Origin: Treponema sp.
GTDB lineage: Bacteria; Spirochaetota; Spirochaetia; Treponematales; Breznakiellaceae
Direction of reading: 5' to 3'
Assembly: GCA_031280065.1 (NCBI GenBank)
Contig: JAITHH010000220.1
Coordinates: 1-5,042 of the forward strand
DNA: 5,042 nt
Shown: piece by piece, positions 1 to 5,042 of the stretch
Layout of the letters: each line of letters starts with the position of its first letter
Numbering within the stretch: the first letter of the stretch is position 1
Made by a program: the position numbers and the translations under genes
The notes under the pieces: generated by a model
What the model was told of the DNA's origin: nothing
The model's input: the letters and a program-made list of their open reading frames with translations, nothing else
Databases searched by the model: none

Positions 1-42
1 CCCCCTTCCAACAAGGCCCGCCATACCGCTATACTGCGTTCT

Positions 43-1383
43 ATGAGCAGCAGCGCGGATTATACAGCCGGCATCGCCGGAAACGATTATATCGAGCCTG
101 AACTTTACGGTAAATTCAACGTTAAGCGGGGCCTCCGCAACGAGGACGGCTCCGGGGTGCTGGTCGGGCTTACCCGCATCGGGCAGGTTCACGGCTATAT
201 CTTTGACGAGGGCGAGAAAGTCCCCGTGGAAGGCAAACTCTACTACCGGGGCGTTGACGTGGAGGACCTTGCCGCCGCAGCCGCCGCTGAAGGCCGCTTC
301 GGGTTCGAGGAAACCGTCTACCTGCTCTTGTTCGGCGTCCTGCCCAGCGGGGAACAGCTTGCCGAATTCGCCGCGCTCATGGGGCGAAACCGCGAACTGC
401 CCCCCAACTTCGCGGAGGATTCCATCATGAAGGCCCCCTCGCGGGACATCATGAACAAGCTGGCCCGGTCGGTGCTGACCCTCTACTCCTACGACGATGA
501 CCCGGAAAACAACTCGCCGGAAAATGTGCTCCGCCAGAGCGTCTCCCTGATCGCCCGCTTCCCCACCATCGCCGCCTATGCGTATATGGCCAAGAAGCAC
601 TACTACGATCACGACAGCCTGATCATCCACCTGCCCCCCTCTTCCTGTCAGAGCGCCGAAACCGTCCTGTCCCTGATCCGGCCTGATCAGCAGTACACGA
701 GGCTCGAAGCGGAAACCCTGGACCTGGCCCTGATACTCCACGCGGAACACGGCGGCGGGAACAATTCAACCTTTGCCGTGCATCTGGTGTCTTCTGCGGA
801 CACCGATACCTACGCGGCCATCACCGCGGGCCTCAACTCCCTCAAGGGTTCCAAGCACGGCGGGGCCAACGCCAAAGTGATAGGTATGATGGAAGACATC
901 AAGCGGAATGTCAAACGCTGGGATGACGAGGGCGAGGCGGCCTCCTACCTGGAGCGGCTCCTCAAGGGGCAGGCGTATGACGGGTCCGGGCTGATCTACG
1001 GTCAGGGCCACGCGGTATACACCAAGTCCGACCCCCGCGCGGGGCTTTTGCGGGAGAAGGCCGGCGTACTTGCGGACAGCAAGGGGCTTAACGATGAATT
1101 CAAGCTGTACCGGCTTATCGAGACCCTCGCGCCCGGCGTGGTGAAGAAGGTCAAGGGCTCGGACAAGGAGATATGCACCAACGTGGATTTCTATTCGGGC
1201 TTTGTCTACCGGATGCTCGGCATCCCGGAGGAACTGTACACCCCCATCTTCGCGGTGAGCCGGGTGGCGGGCTGGTGCGCTCACCGTATGGAGGAGATCA
1301 TCTCCGGGGGCCGGATCATCCGTCCGGCTTATAAGTGCGTGCAGCGGCGGCAGCGGTACATCCCCCTGGCGGAGCGGCGCTGA
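43..1383 (+). CDS. gltA: Citrate synthase (clostridial/treponemal-type, about 446 aa)
   Basis: Condenses acetyl-CoA with oxaloacetate to citrate and CoA in the cytoplasm; in an anaerobe it probably serves the oxidative arm towards 2-oxoglutarate and glutamate. The catalytic set is visible. His272 lies in SLKGSKHGGAN, His323 in YGQGHAVYTKSDPRA and Asp382 in NVDFYSG, matching the two histidines and aspartate of known citrate synthases. His236 in HAEHGGGNNSTF and the SRVAGWCAH segment near the C-terminus are further family signatures. The Arg usual after the second catalytic His (GHRVY) is Ala here, which I recall as typical of this subfamily. The N-terminal YIEPELYGKFNVKRGLRN block also fits the long form. 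The start is uncertain: ATG 43 gives a normal length but has no Shine-Dalgarno, and the frame is open to base 1, so the true start may lie upstream. 2-methylcitrate synthase activity cannot be excluded. The next gene follows after 17 nt. Confidence 0.93.
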   Translation: MSSSADYTAGIAGNDYIEPELYGKFNVKRGLRNEDGSGVLVGLTRIGQVHGYIFDEGEKVPVEGKLYYRGVDVEDLAAAAAAEGRFGFEETVYLLLFGVLPSGEQLAEFAALMGRNRELPPNFAEDSIMKAPSRDIMNKLARSVLTLYSYDDDPENNSPENVLRQSVSLIARFPTIAAYAYMAKKHYYDHDSLIIHLPPSSCQSAETVLSLIRPDQQYTRLEAETLDLALILHAEHGGGNNSTFAVHLVSSADTDTYAAITAGLNSLKGSKHGGANAKVIGMMEDIKRNVKRWDDEGEAASYLERLLKGQAYDGSGLIYGQGHAVYTKSDPRAGLLREKAGVLADSKGLNDEFKLYRLIETLAPGVVKKVKGSDKEICTNVDFYSGFVYRMLGIPEELYTPIFAVSRVAGWCAHRMEEIISGGRIIRPAYKCVQRRQRYIPLAERR

Positions 1384-1390
1384 GGGCGCG

Positions 1391-1395
1391 GGAGG
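1391..1395 (+). promoter_or_regulatory. Ribosome binding site deciding a GTG start
   Basis: A perfect GGAGG lies 5 nt before GTG 1401. It decides the start of the propeller gene. An upstream in-frame ATG at 1335 would overlap citrate synthase by 49 nt and would add a low-complexity Ala/Arg-rich N-terminus ahead of what is otherwise a clean signal-anchor sequence. Confidence 0.8.
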
Positions 1396-1400
1396 ATTTT

Positions 1401-2489
1401 GTGGCGAGAAACAAGAAATATTGGCTTTTGGCGGGTTCGGCGTTCTTTGTGGCGTACTTTTTTATTGCCGCCAAGCCGGTGCCGGTGGAGACGATTCTCG
1501 CCCCGCGCTGGCTGAGTTCGCTGGAGTCGAGTTATCCCCTGAGCCTGCCGGGGGGAGAGGCCGGGGGCGCTGAAGCAAACACGCTGATCCCCTTTGTCCT
1601 GGGGAGGCGCTTCGGCTATGTGGACGGCGGGGGGAATTTCACCGTGAACCGCGCACGGCAGGATCAATTCTCCATTTCCGGGGACTATTGGGCTGAATAC
1701 GCGGCCATTCCTGGGGCGATTGAGGTGCGGGACCCCCGCAATGAGCTGGCCGTTACCCTTGAAGCGGGCGGCGGCTATCCCCTGTTTATCGACGGGCGGA
1801 TATTTCTGCTGAACGAGGAGGGCAATTCCCTGCGGGCGGTGGATGGGGAGGGGCAGGTCCGCTGGGTTTACGACTTTCCGGCGCCCCTGACGGACATAGA
1901 CGCGGCGGCGGGGCTGATTCTGGCCGGGTCGCTGGACGGCACGGTGGAGCTTTTGGATGACGCGGGCAAACGGGTGTTTTTCTTTGAGCCCGGCGGTTCG
2001 CGGCTTGCGGCGATATACGGCTGCCGGATTTCCAGCGACGGTTCCCGGCTGGCCATTGTGTCGGGTTATGATGATCAGCGTTTTCTCCTTTTGGAGCGTT
2101 TTGGGGATTCCTACAAGGTTATTTTTCATGAGTTTCTCAATGACGGCTTCCATTGGGGGGTGCATTTGGCTTTTATCGACAGCGGCAGCCGGGTGATTTT
2201 TGAGCGGCAGGGTGGGCTGGGCATCTACGATATTATCACCCGCAAGAGTCTGTATCTGCCGCTGCCGGGGAACATTGAGGCGGTGGACAGTTATGGGGGG
2301 GATAATCTGGTGTTTGTGATCAACGCGATGGAGGATGGCCGGAAAGAGCTGACGGCCATACGGTATCCGGGGACGGTGGTGCTGCGGGCGCCGTTTCAGG
2401 CGGAGGATGTTTTTCTGGGGCGGGAGGGGAACCGTCTGTATTTGGGCGGCGGCGGAACCATTGCGTCATTTGAATTAGACAAGAGGTAG
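1401..2489 (+). CDS. Membrane-anchored or secreted beta-propeller-like protein (362 aa)
   Basis: No enzymatic role is recognised. With the GTG start, the N-terminus is basic (ARNKK) and is followed by a hydrophobic stretch at about residues 7-24 (YWLLAGSAFFVAYFFIAA). This is a signal anchor or an uncleaved/cleavable signal peptide, which places the rest outside the cytoplasmic membrane. The body is built from short beta-rich blades of the WD40/PQQ-like type. Examples are NSLRAVDGEGQVRWVYDF (from about 143), GLILAGSLDGTVELLDDAGK (about 171) and GCRISSDGSRLAIVSG (about 208), then further G-x-Y/L-strand units to the C-terminus. No cysteine-based lipobox or catalytic motif is visible. It ends 3 nt before the LytM-like gene, whose ribosome binding site lies inside its last codons, so the two are probably translationally coupled. 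A periplasmic scaffold or sensor role alongside the LytM protein is inference. The start is well supported, the family moderately, and the function unknown. Confidence 0.8.
   Translation: MARNKKYWLLAGSAFFVAYFFIAAKPVPVETILAPRWLSSLESSYPLSLPGGEAGGAEANTLIPFVLGRRFGYVDGGGNFTVNRARQDQFSISGDYWAEYAAIPGAIEVRDPRNELAVTLEAGGGYPLFIDGRIFLLNEEGNSLRAVDGEGQVRWVYDFPAPLTDIDAAAGLILAGSLDGTVELLDDAGKRVFFFEPGGSRLAAIYGCRISSDGSRLAIVSGYDDQRFLLLERFGDSYKVIFHEFLNDGFHWGVHLAFIDSGSRVIFERQGGLGIYDIITRKSLYLPLPGNIEAVDSYGGDNLVFVINAMEDGRKELTAIRYPGTVVLRAPFQAEDVFLGREGNRLYLGGGGTIASFELDKR
2481..2486 (+). promoter_or_regulatory. Ribosome binding site for the LytM-like gene
   Basis: AAGAGG lies 6 nt before ATG 2493 and overlaps the end of the propeller gene. 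It supports initiation at 2493, upstream of the repeat element and the G13 tract, rather than at the poorly served TTG 2568, GTG 2577 or GTG 2583 further in. Confidence 0.6.
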
Positions 2490-2492
2490 CAG

Positions 2493-3455
2493 ATGCATAC
2501 ATTAAGATTATGGGGGGCCTGCGAACCGAAGGTTCGAGCCCCCCAAACCCCCCATTCGCCTGGCTCGTTGTTACCGGTGGGCGTGCGGGGGGGGGGGGGC
2601 CGCATCCTGATAGTTCTTTTCCTGGCCTTCGCGCCGCATATCCGCGCCATTGACTGGCCCGTTCCAAGCGCGATCATGCGCACGAGCTTCGGCCAAAACA
2701 ACCGGGGAACACCGTCCCTGGGCGCGGCCTTTGAATCCTCCGGCTACATCGGCGCCGGCGAAGCGGGGGACCTGCTCTTTACCCGCAATCCGTCTAAACG
2801 CCCGTCCCGGCTTCCGGCCCCCCTGGGCGCGTGGGTCGCGCTGGATCACGGGGACGGGATCATCAGCATCTACAGCCGTTTTGACGAGGAACAAACCGTT
2901 GCCGTGCCCGATAAGGTTGAGCGGGGGCGGATCATCGCCTCGGCGGGGCGTTCCGGCTGGTCGGAGCGGGACGGCTTCTACTTTGCCTTCTTTGACCGGA
3001 AAGAACGGCGCTGGGTGAATCCCTCGCGGCTCATCGCCCCCCTGCCCGATGCAGTTGCGCCGGTGATTTACTCGGTGGAACTGCGGAGCGCCGACGGCCG
3101 GGAGATCAACCCCGTCCAGGCCCGGAGTATCAGCCAGGGGCGTTACACGGTTTTTGTGAACGCGGCGGATGCCAGCCTGGGCGGGCAGAATCCTCCCTTA
3201 GCGCCCTACCGGATTCTCTGTTCGGTCAACGGCCTTGAGGCGGGAGCGCTCGTGTTTGAGACCTACTCGGTCCGGGACGGGGCGCTCATGGTGTCCCGGA
3301 ACGGGCTTGCGCCGGTCAAACAGGTCTACGGCGCGTATCCGGCCTATGAGATCGGCGAGGTGTGGTTTACCCGAGGTCAGGCGATGCTGGAAATCGTCGT
3401 CCAGGACATCAGCGGGAATTCCCAAGCCGCCGCGTTCCGGCTGGCGGTCGAGTAG
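2493..3455 (+). CDS. Secreted LytM/M23-like protein with degenerate zinc site (320 aa)
   Basis: Probable envelope protein of the LytM (peptidase M23) fold, likely non-catalytic. From ATG 2493 the first 36 residues are an odd Gly/Pro-rich segment encoded by a repeat element and a G13 run. A signal peptide follows at 37-52 (RILIVLFLAFAPHIRA), with likely cleavage before IDWPVP. The LytM-like domain spans about 53-180: FGQNNRGTPSLG, then WVALDHGDGIISIYSRF and a GRIIASAGRSGW strand. M23 enzymes bind zinc with HxxxD and HxH and have another His in YxH. The aligned positions here appear to be Phe80/Gly84, Tyr163/Ala165 (GFYFAFFD) and Arg129 (YSRF), so none is conserved. Residues 190-320 form a beta-rich, Ig-like tail (PVIYSVELRSADG onward). 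Degenerate LytM proteins such as EnvC activate amidases; a comparable role here is inference. The methyltransferase follows after 4 nt. The functional start could differ if the G run varies. Confidence 0.78.
   Translation: MHTLRLWGACEPKVRAPQTPHSPGSLLPVGVRGGGGRILIVLFLAFAPHIRAIDWPVPSAIMRTSFGQNNRGTPSLGAAFESSGYIGAGEAGDLLFTRNPSKRPSRLPAPLGAWVALDHGDGIISIYSRFDEEQTVAVPDKVERGRIIASAGRSGWSERDGFYFAFFDRKERRWVNPSRLIAPLPDAVAPVIYSVELRSADGREINPVQARSISQGRYTVFVNAADASLGGQNPPLAPYRILCSVNGLEAGALVFETYSVRDGALMVSRNGLAPVKQVYGAYPAYEIGEVWFTRGQAMLEIVVQDISGNSQAAAFRLAVE
2512..2599 (-). repeat. G/C-rich palindromic repeat element, copy A (inside a reading frame)
   Basis: This copy is related, on the - strand, to the element at 4812-4894. 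Over 55 ungapped bases (2512-2566 against 4839-4893) I count about 45 identities. Shared parts in order are GAGCCAG, GGGGGGTYTGGGGGG, CGAACC, GTTCG and GGCCCCCC. It folds into a hairpin: outer stem 2512-2518 with 2538-2544, inner stem 2522-2527 with 2531-2536, loop GAA, and a 3-by-1 internal bulge. The right-hand end is a run of 13 G (2587-2599), where the other copy has 5. The element starts 19 nt downstream of the ATG of the LytM-like gene and is read through in frame, supplying about 30 residues in front of the signal peptide. Confidence 0.75.
2587..2599 (+). repeat. Homopolymeric G13 tract (possible slippage site)
   Basis: Thirteen uninterrupted G lie between the ATG (2493) and the signal-peptide codons (from 2601) of the LytM-like gene. 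Losing one G would bring a TGA at 2608 into frame; gaining one would bring TGA 2651 into frame. Long poly-G runs are a known slipped-strand phase-variation substrate in treponemes. The length could also be a sequencing or assembly artefact. Confidence 0.7.
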
Positions 3456-3459
3456 GCGG

Positions 3460-4365
3460 ATGGCGGGTTCGGCGGAGGGGATAAAAACCTGGTCTACGCC
3501 CGCGGCGGCGGAGGCAAAGCGGGAGATTCCCTGCGCGGTGTGCGGGGGGCGTTCCTTCAAACCCGCGCTGTCCTGCGGGAGTTTCGCGTATGTCCGCTGT
3601 ACCGGATGCGGCTTGGCGCAGATGAACCCCCAGCCGCTGCCGGAGGAGGTGCGCCGGCGCTACGGAGCGGCCCACGGGACGGATTACCTGGCGTATGAAA
3701 TTTCCAACGAGGCGGCCTTTCTGCGCCTCCAGGAGATGGCGCTGGAAGACGCGGGGTTTTATGCCTGGGAGCAAACGCTCTGCTTTGACGGTTCCGCCCG
3801 GCCCGCGCTCCTGGACATCGGCTGTGCTACGGGCGCGCTCCTTGAGCGCCTGTGGGAGCGGGGCTGGGATGCGCGGGGCGTGGAACTCTCCCCGCAAGAG
3901 GCTGAATACGCCCGGCGGGAGCGCGGTCTTGATGTGAGCGCTCTGCCCCTGGAGGAAAAGCGCTTTCCTGCCGCGTTCTTTACGGCGGCGCTGGCTTCCC
4001 ACCTCATCGAACACCTTAACGATCCCGCTTCCCTGGTACGGGAGGTCTGGCGGATACTCATCCCCGGCGGGCGCTTCTGGGTTACCACCCCGAACATCGG
4101 GGGGTTCCAAGCCCGGCTGTTCGGCAGCCGGTGGCGTTCGGCCATATTCGATCACCTCTACCTGTTTTCAGCAAAGACCCTGCGGGTACTGCTTGAGGGC
4201 ACGGGGTTCCGGGTGGAAAGGATGGCGACTTGGGGAGGGCTGGCCGCCGGGACCGCGCCCGGACCGGTGAAGCGCGCTGCTGACCGGGCGGCCAAACGGT
4301 TCGGATTTGGCGATGTGATGATCTTCCAGGCGGTAAAGGAGCCGGTATGCGTTTCAAATGCGTGA
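3460..4365 (+). CDS. Class I SAM-dependent methyltransferase with N-terminal zinc-ribbon-like module (301 aa)
   Basis: Transfers a methyl group from S-adenosylmethionine to an unknown acceptor. The N-terminus holds two CxxC pairs, Cys25/Cys28 and Cys47/Cys50, followed by GLAQMNPQP. This is the usual arrangement of a small zinc-binding module in front of many methyltransferases. The Rossmann domain starts near residue 116. Motif I is LLDIGCATG (Asp119, Gly121, Gly125), the second strand ends in an acidic residue (GVELSPQ), and SHLIEHLNDP followed by ILIPGGRFWVTTPN matches later motifs of the Methyltransf_11/23 type. The C-terminal segment (FDHLYLFSAKTLRVLLEGTGF) also fits. ATG 3460 is chosen because upstream in-frame codons lie within the previous gene. 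Its only Shine-Dalgarno-like sequence, AGGCGG 3454-3459, abuts the start, so translation may depend on coupling to the LytM gene ending 4 nt earlier. The last 19 nt overlap the HAD gene. Related proteins modify lipids, quinones, sugars or small molecules, so the substrate cannot be read from sequence. Confidence 0.88.
   Translation: MAGSAEGIKTWSTPAAAEAKREIPCAVCGGRSFKPALSCGSFAYVRCTGCGLAQMNPQPLPEEVRRRYGAAHGTDYLAYEISNEAAFLRLQEMALEDAGFYAWEQTLCFDGSARPALLDIGCATGALLERLWERGWDARGVELSPQEAEYARRERGLDVSALPLEEKRFPAAFFTAALASHLIEHLNDPASLVREVWRILIPGGRFWVTTPNIGGFQARLFGSRWRSAIFDHLYLFSAKTLRVLLEGTGFRVERMATWGGLAAGTAPGPVKRAADRAAKRFGFGDVMIFQAVKEPVCVSNA
4335..4341 (+). promoter_or_regulatory. Ribosome binding site for the HAD gene
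   Basis: AAAGGAG lies 5 nt before ATG 4347 and inside the end of the methyltransferase gene. It is the strongest Shine-Dalgarno in the second half of the block and fixes the HAD start. A second ATG soon after is out of frame. Confidence 0.75.
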
Positions 4366-4811
4366 TTTTTGATCTTGACGGGACGCTGGCGGATATGGCC
4401 TATGCGCGGCTCTATCCGGGGACGCTGGAACTGGCGCTTGAATTGAAGCGCCTCAAGGTGAGAACCGCGGTGCTGACCAATATGCCCGATCCGGCGGCCC
4501 GGCAGGTGATCGCGGACCTGTTCCCCCCGTTTACCTTCGATATGGTACAAGGAACCGCGCCGGGGGTTGCGGGAAAGCCCGATCCGGGCGCGGCCTGGGA
4601 CATTATCATGAGCCTGGACGCCACTCCCCGCGAGACCATACTGGCAGGGGACTCGGAGATCGACATGGAGACAGCCCGCGCCGCAGACTGCCACGCGCTG
4701 GGGGTAAGCTGGGGCTGCTGTTCCCGGCAGGCGCTGGCGGCAGCCGGAGCGGAGCGGATCATCGACCGGCCTGACGAGCTGCTCAGACTGATCCGGGAAA
4801 CCCGTATGTGA
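4347..4811 (+). CDS. HAD-family phosphatase, Gph-like, apparently lacking the cap domain (154 aa)
   Basis: Hydrolase of the haloacid dehalogenase superfamily, cytoplasmic and Mg-dependent. All four HAD motifs are present. Motif I is FDLDGTLAD with nucleophile Asp9 and acid/base Asp11, motif II is VLTN (Thr44), motif III is Lys77 in GKPDP, and motif IV is GDSEIDMETA (Asp102, Asp106). The C-terminal half, with HALGVSWG, a basic CCSR and GAERIIDRPDELL, closely resembles phosphoglycolate phosphatase (Gph). Typical Gph proteins are about 220 residues, with a helical C1 cap of roughly 55-60 residues between motifs I and II. Here only about 30 residues separate Asp11 from motif II, jumping from GTLADMAYAR to YPGTLELALELKRL. 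The core is otherwise intact and in frame, so this is either a natural cap-less variant or an internal in-frame deletion. Cap loss usually opens the active site to larger substrates, including proteins. The gene overlaps the methyltransferase by 19 nt and is last in the block. Confidence 0.87.
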   Translation: MRFKCVIFDLDGTLADMAYARLYPGTLELALELKRLKVRTAVLTNMPDPAARQVIADLFPPFTFDMVQGTAPGVAGKPDPGAAWDIIMSLDATPRETILAGDSEIDMETARAADCHALGVSWGCCSRQALAAAGAERIIDRPDELLRLIRETRM

Positions 4812-4894
4812 CCCCCGCCAGCCTTTGCAAGAGGCGCAGAGCCAGCCAACCGGGGGGTCTGGGGGGCGCGAACCTGCTGTTCGATGGCCCCCCC
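4812..4894 (+). repeat. G/C-rich palindromic repeat element, copy B (intergenic)
   Basis: Begins directly after the HAD stop codon with CCCCCGCC and ends in a C7 run. The core 4839-4893 matches copy A in the opposite orientation (about 45 of 55 bases, no gaps). Its hairpin has the same architecture: outer stem 4861-4867 with 4887-4893, inner stem 4869-4873 with 4879-4883, loop CTGCT, and a 1-by-3 bulge (G against ATG). Most differences between copies fall in loops and bulges while stems are kept. The left terminal C run is five bases, against 13 in copy A. No coding potential is supported here. Confidence 0.75.
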
Positions 4895-4901
4895 AGGGGT
4901 A

Positions 4902-4924
4902 CGGGGGCGGAGCTCCCGCCCCCG
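4902..4924. terminator. Perfect 9-bp hairpin between convergent genes, probable bidirectional terminator
   Basis: CGGGGGCGG (4902-4910) pairs fully with CCGCCCCCG (4916-4924) around the loop AGCTC. It lies 91 nt after the HAD stop and 1 nt after the stop codon of the opposing gene. A pyrimidine-rich CTTACTTCTTCTC follows on the + strand, but there is no clean U run on either strand, so intrinsic termination is probable rather than certain. It may also be part of the adjacent repeat element, although copy A has no counterpart. Confidence 0.5.
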
Positions 4925-4925
4925 C

Positions 4926-5042
4926 TTACTTCTTCTCGGTCAAGTCCCCCATGTTCAGAACCAGCGGCGAACCATCGGCGCGCTGGATCATAATATCGTT
5001 CCCCTGGAACAAAGGCGCGGCGTAGGCGTGAACCGCAACACT
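4926..5042 (-). CDS. C-terminal fragment of an unidentified convergent gene (38 codons plus stop)
   Basis: The - strand frame is open from the right edge to TAA at 4928-4926. It reads SVAVHAYAAPLFQGND, then IMIQRADGSPLVLNM and finally GDLTEKK. The residue mix is protein-like: a charged C-terminal tail, and alternating hydrophobic strands around a likely ADGSP turn. The stop is followed within 1 nt by the strong hairpin, as expected for a gene end. Both + strand frames open through the same bases give low-complexity Pro/Ser/Arg-rich translations with no ribosome binding site. The family is not recognised from this fragment, and the gene begins outside the window. Confidence 0.6.
   Translation of the reverse strand, partial: SVAVHAYAAPLFQGNDIMIQRADGSPLVLNMGDLTEKK

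Noticed and set aside
30..35. TATACT, a possible -10 promoter element ahead of citrate synthase
   Set aside because: It matches 5 of 6 consensus bases, but no convincing -35 lies at the right distance and the reading frame is open across it, so it may be coding.
1335..1400. Upstream ATG start for the propeller gene
   Set aside because: It overlaps citrate synthase by 49 nt, has no ribosome binding site and adds a low-complexity N-terminus. GTG 1401 with GGAGG is clearly better.
1329..2165. Long open frame on the - strand (278 codons)
   Set aside because: It lies opposite the propeller gene and gives an Arg/Pro-rich translation with no recognisable motif. It is typical of antisense shadows in GC-rich DNA.
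2153..2303. Other G6-G7 runs within the propeller and methyltransferase genes
   Set aside because: They lack the flanking CGAAC/GTTCG hairpin of the repeat family and encode ordinary Gly/Trp codons, so they are not further copies.
3235..3459. Extension of the methyltransferase frame upstream of ATG 3460
   Set aside because: These codons overlap the Ig-like end of the LytM protein and translate to an Arg/Ser-rich stretch unlike any methyltransferase N-terminus.
3409..4155. Long open frame on the - strand (248 codons)
   Set aside because: It is antisense to the methyltransferase, whose motifs are unambiguous. The translation is Pro/Arg-rich without domain features.
4808..5025. Two short + strand open frames after the HAD gene
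   Set aside because: They run through the repeat element and the opposing gene, have no ribosome binding sites, and are Pro/Gly/Ser-rich. The - strand reading of 4926-5042 is more protein-like.

Overview
The window carries a five-gene block on the + strand plus the tail of a convergent gene on the - strand. The DNA is GC-rich, and G/C homopolymer runs are common. Gene content and protein style (a clostridial-type citrate synthase, a degenerate LytM/M23 protein with a C-terminal beta domain, a membrane-anchored beta-propeller, a Gph-like HAD protein) suggest a spirochaete of the Treponema / termite-gut treponeme group. This is an inference from recalled family resemblance, not from a search, and is only moderately confident.

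Layout: (1) 43-1383, citrate synthase, whose reading frame is still open at the left edge of the window. (2) 1401-2489, a membrane-anchored or secreted beta-propeller-like protein starting at a GTG behind a strong GGAGG. (3) 2493-3455, a secreted LytM/M23-like protein that has apparently lost all zinc ligands and carries an extra segment in front of its signal peptide. (4) 3460-4365, a class I SAM methyltransferase with an N-terminal four-cysteine zinc-ribbon-like module. (5) 4347-4811, a HAD phosphatase resembling phosphoglycolate phosphatase but lacking room for the usual cap. (6) 4926 to the right edge, - strand, the last 38 codons of an unidentified gene. Genes 1-5 are separated by 17, 3, 4 and -19 nt, so they look like one transcription unit. 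The propeller and LytM proteins may act together in the envelope. The methyltransferase and HAD pair looks like independent metabolic or modification enzymes sharing the transcript.

The most unusual feature is a pair of related G/C-rich palindromic elements in opposite orientations. One lies in the intergenic space after the HAD gene (4812-4894). The other (2512-2599) lies inside the 5' end of the LytM reading frame, between a good ribosome binding site/ATG and the signal-peptide codons. The two share about 45 of 55 ungapped positions by hand count and fold into the same hairpin, with changes confined mostly to loops. In the LytM copy, the terminal run that is five bases in the other copy is 13 consecutive G. 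One base gained or lost there would put the LytM frame into an early stop, so this is a candidate phase-variation switch created by a mobile or repeat element. A second, perfect 9-bp-stem hairpin (4902-4924) sits between the convergent genes and is the likely terminator.
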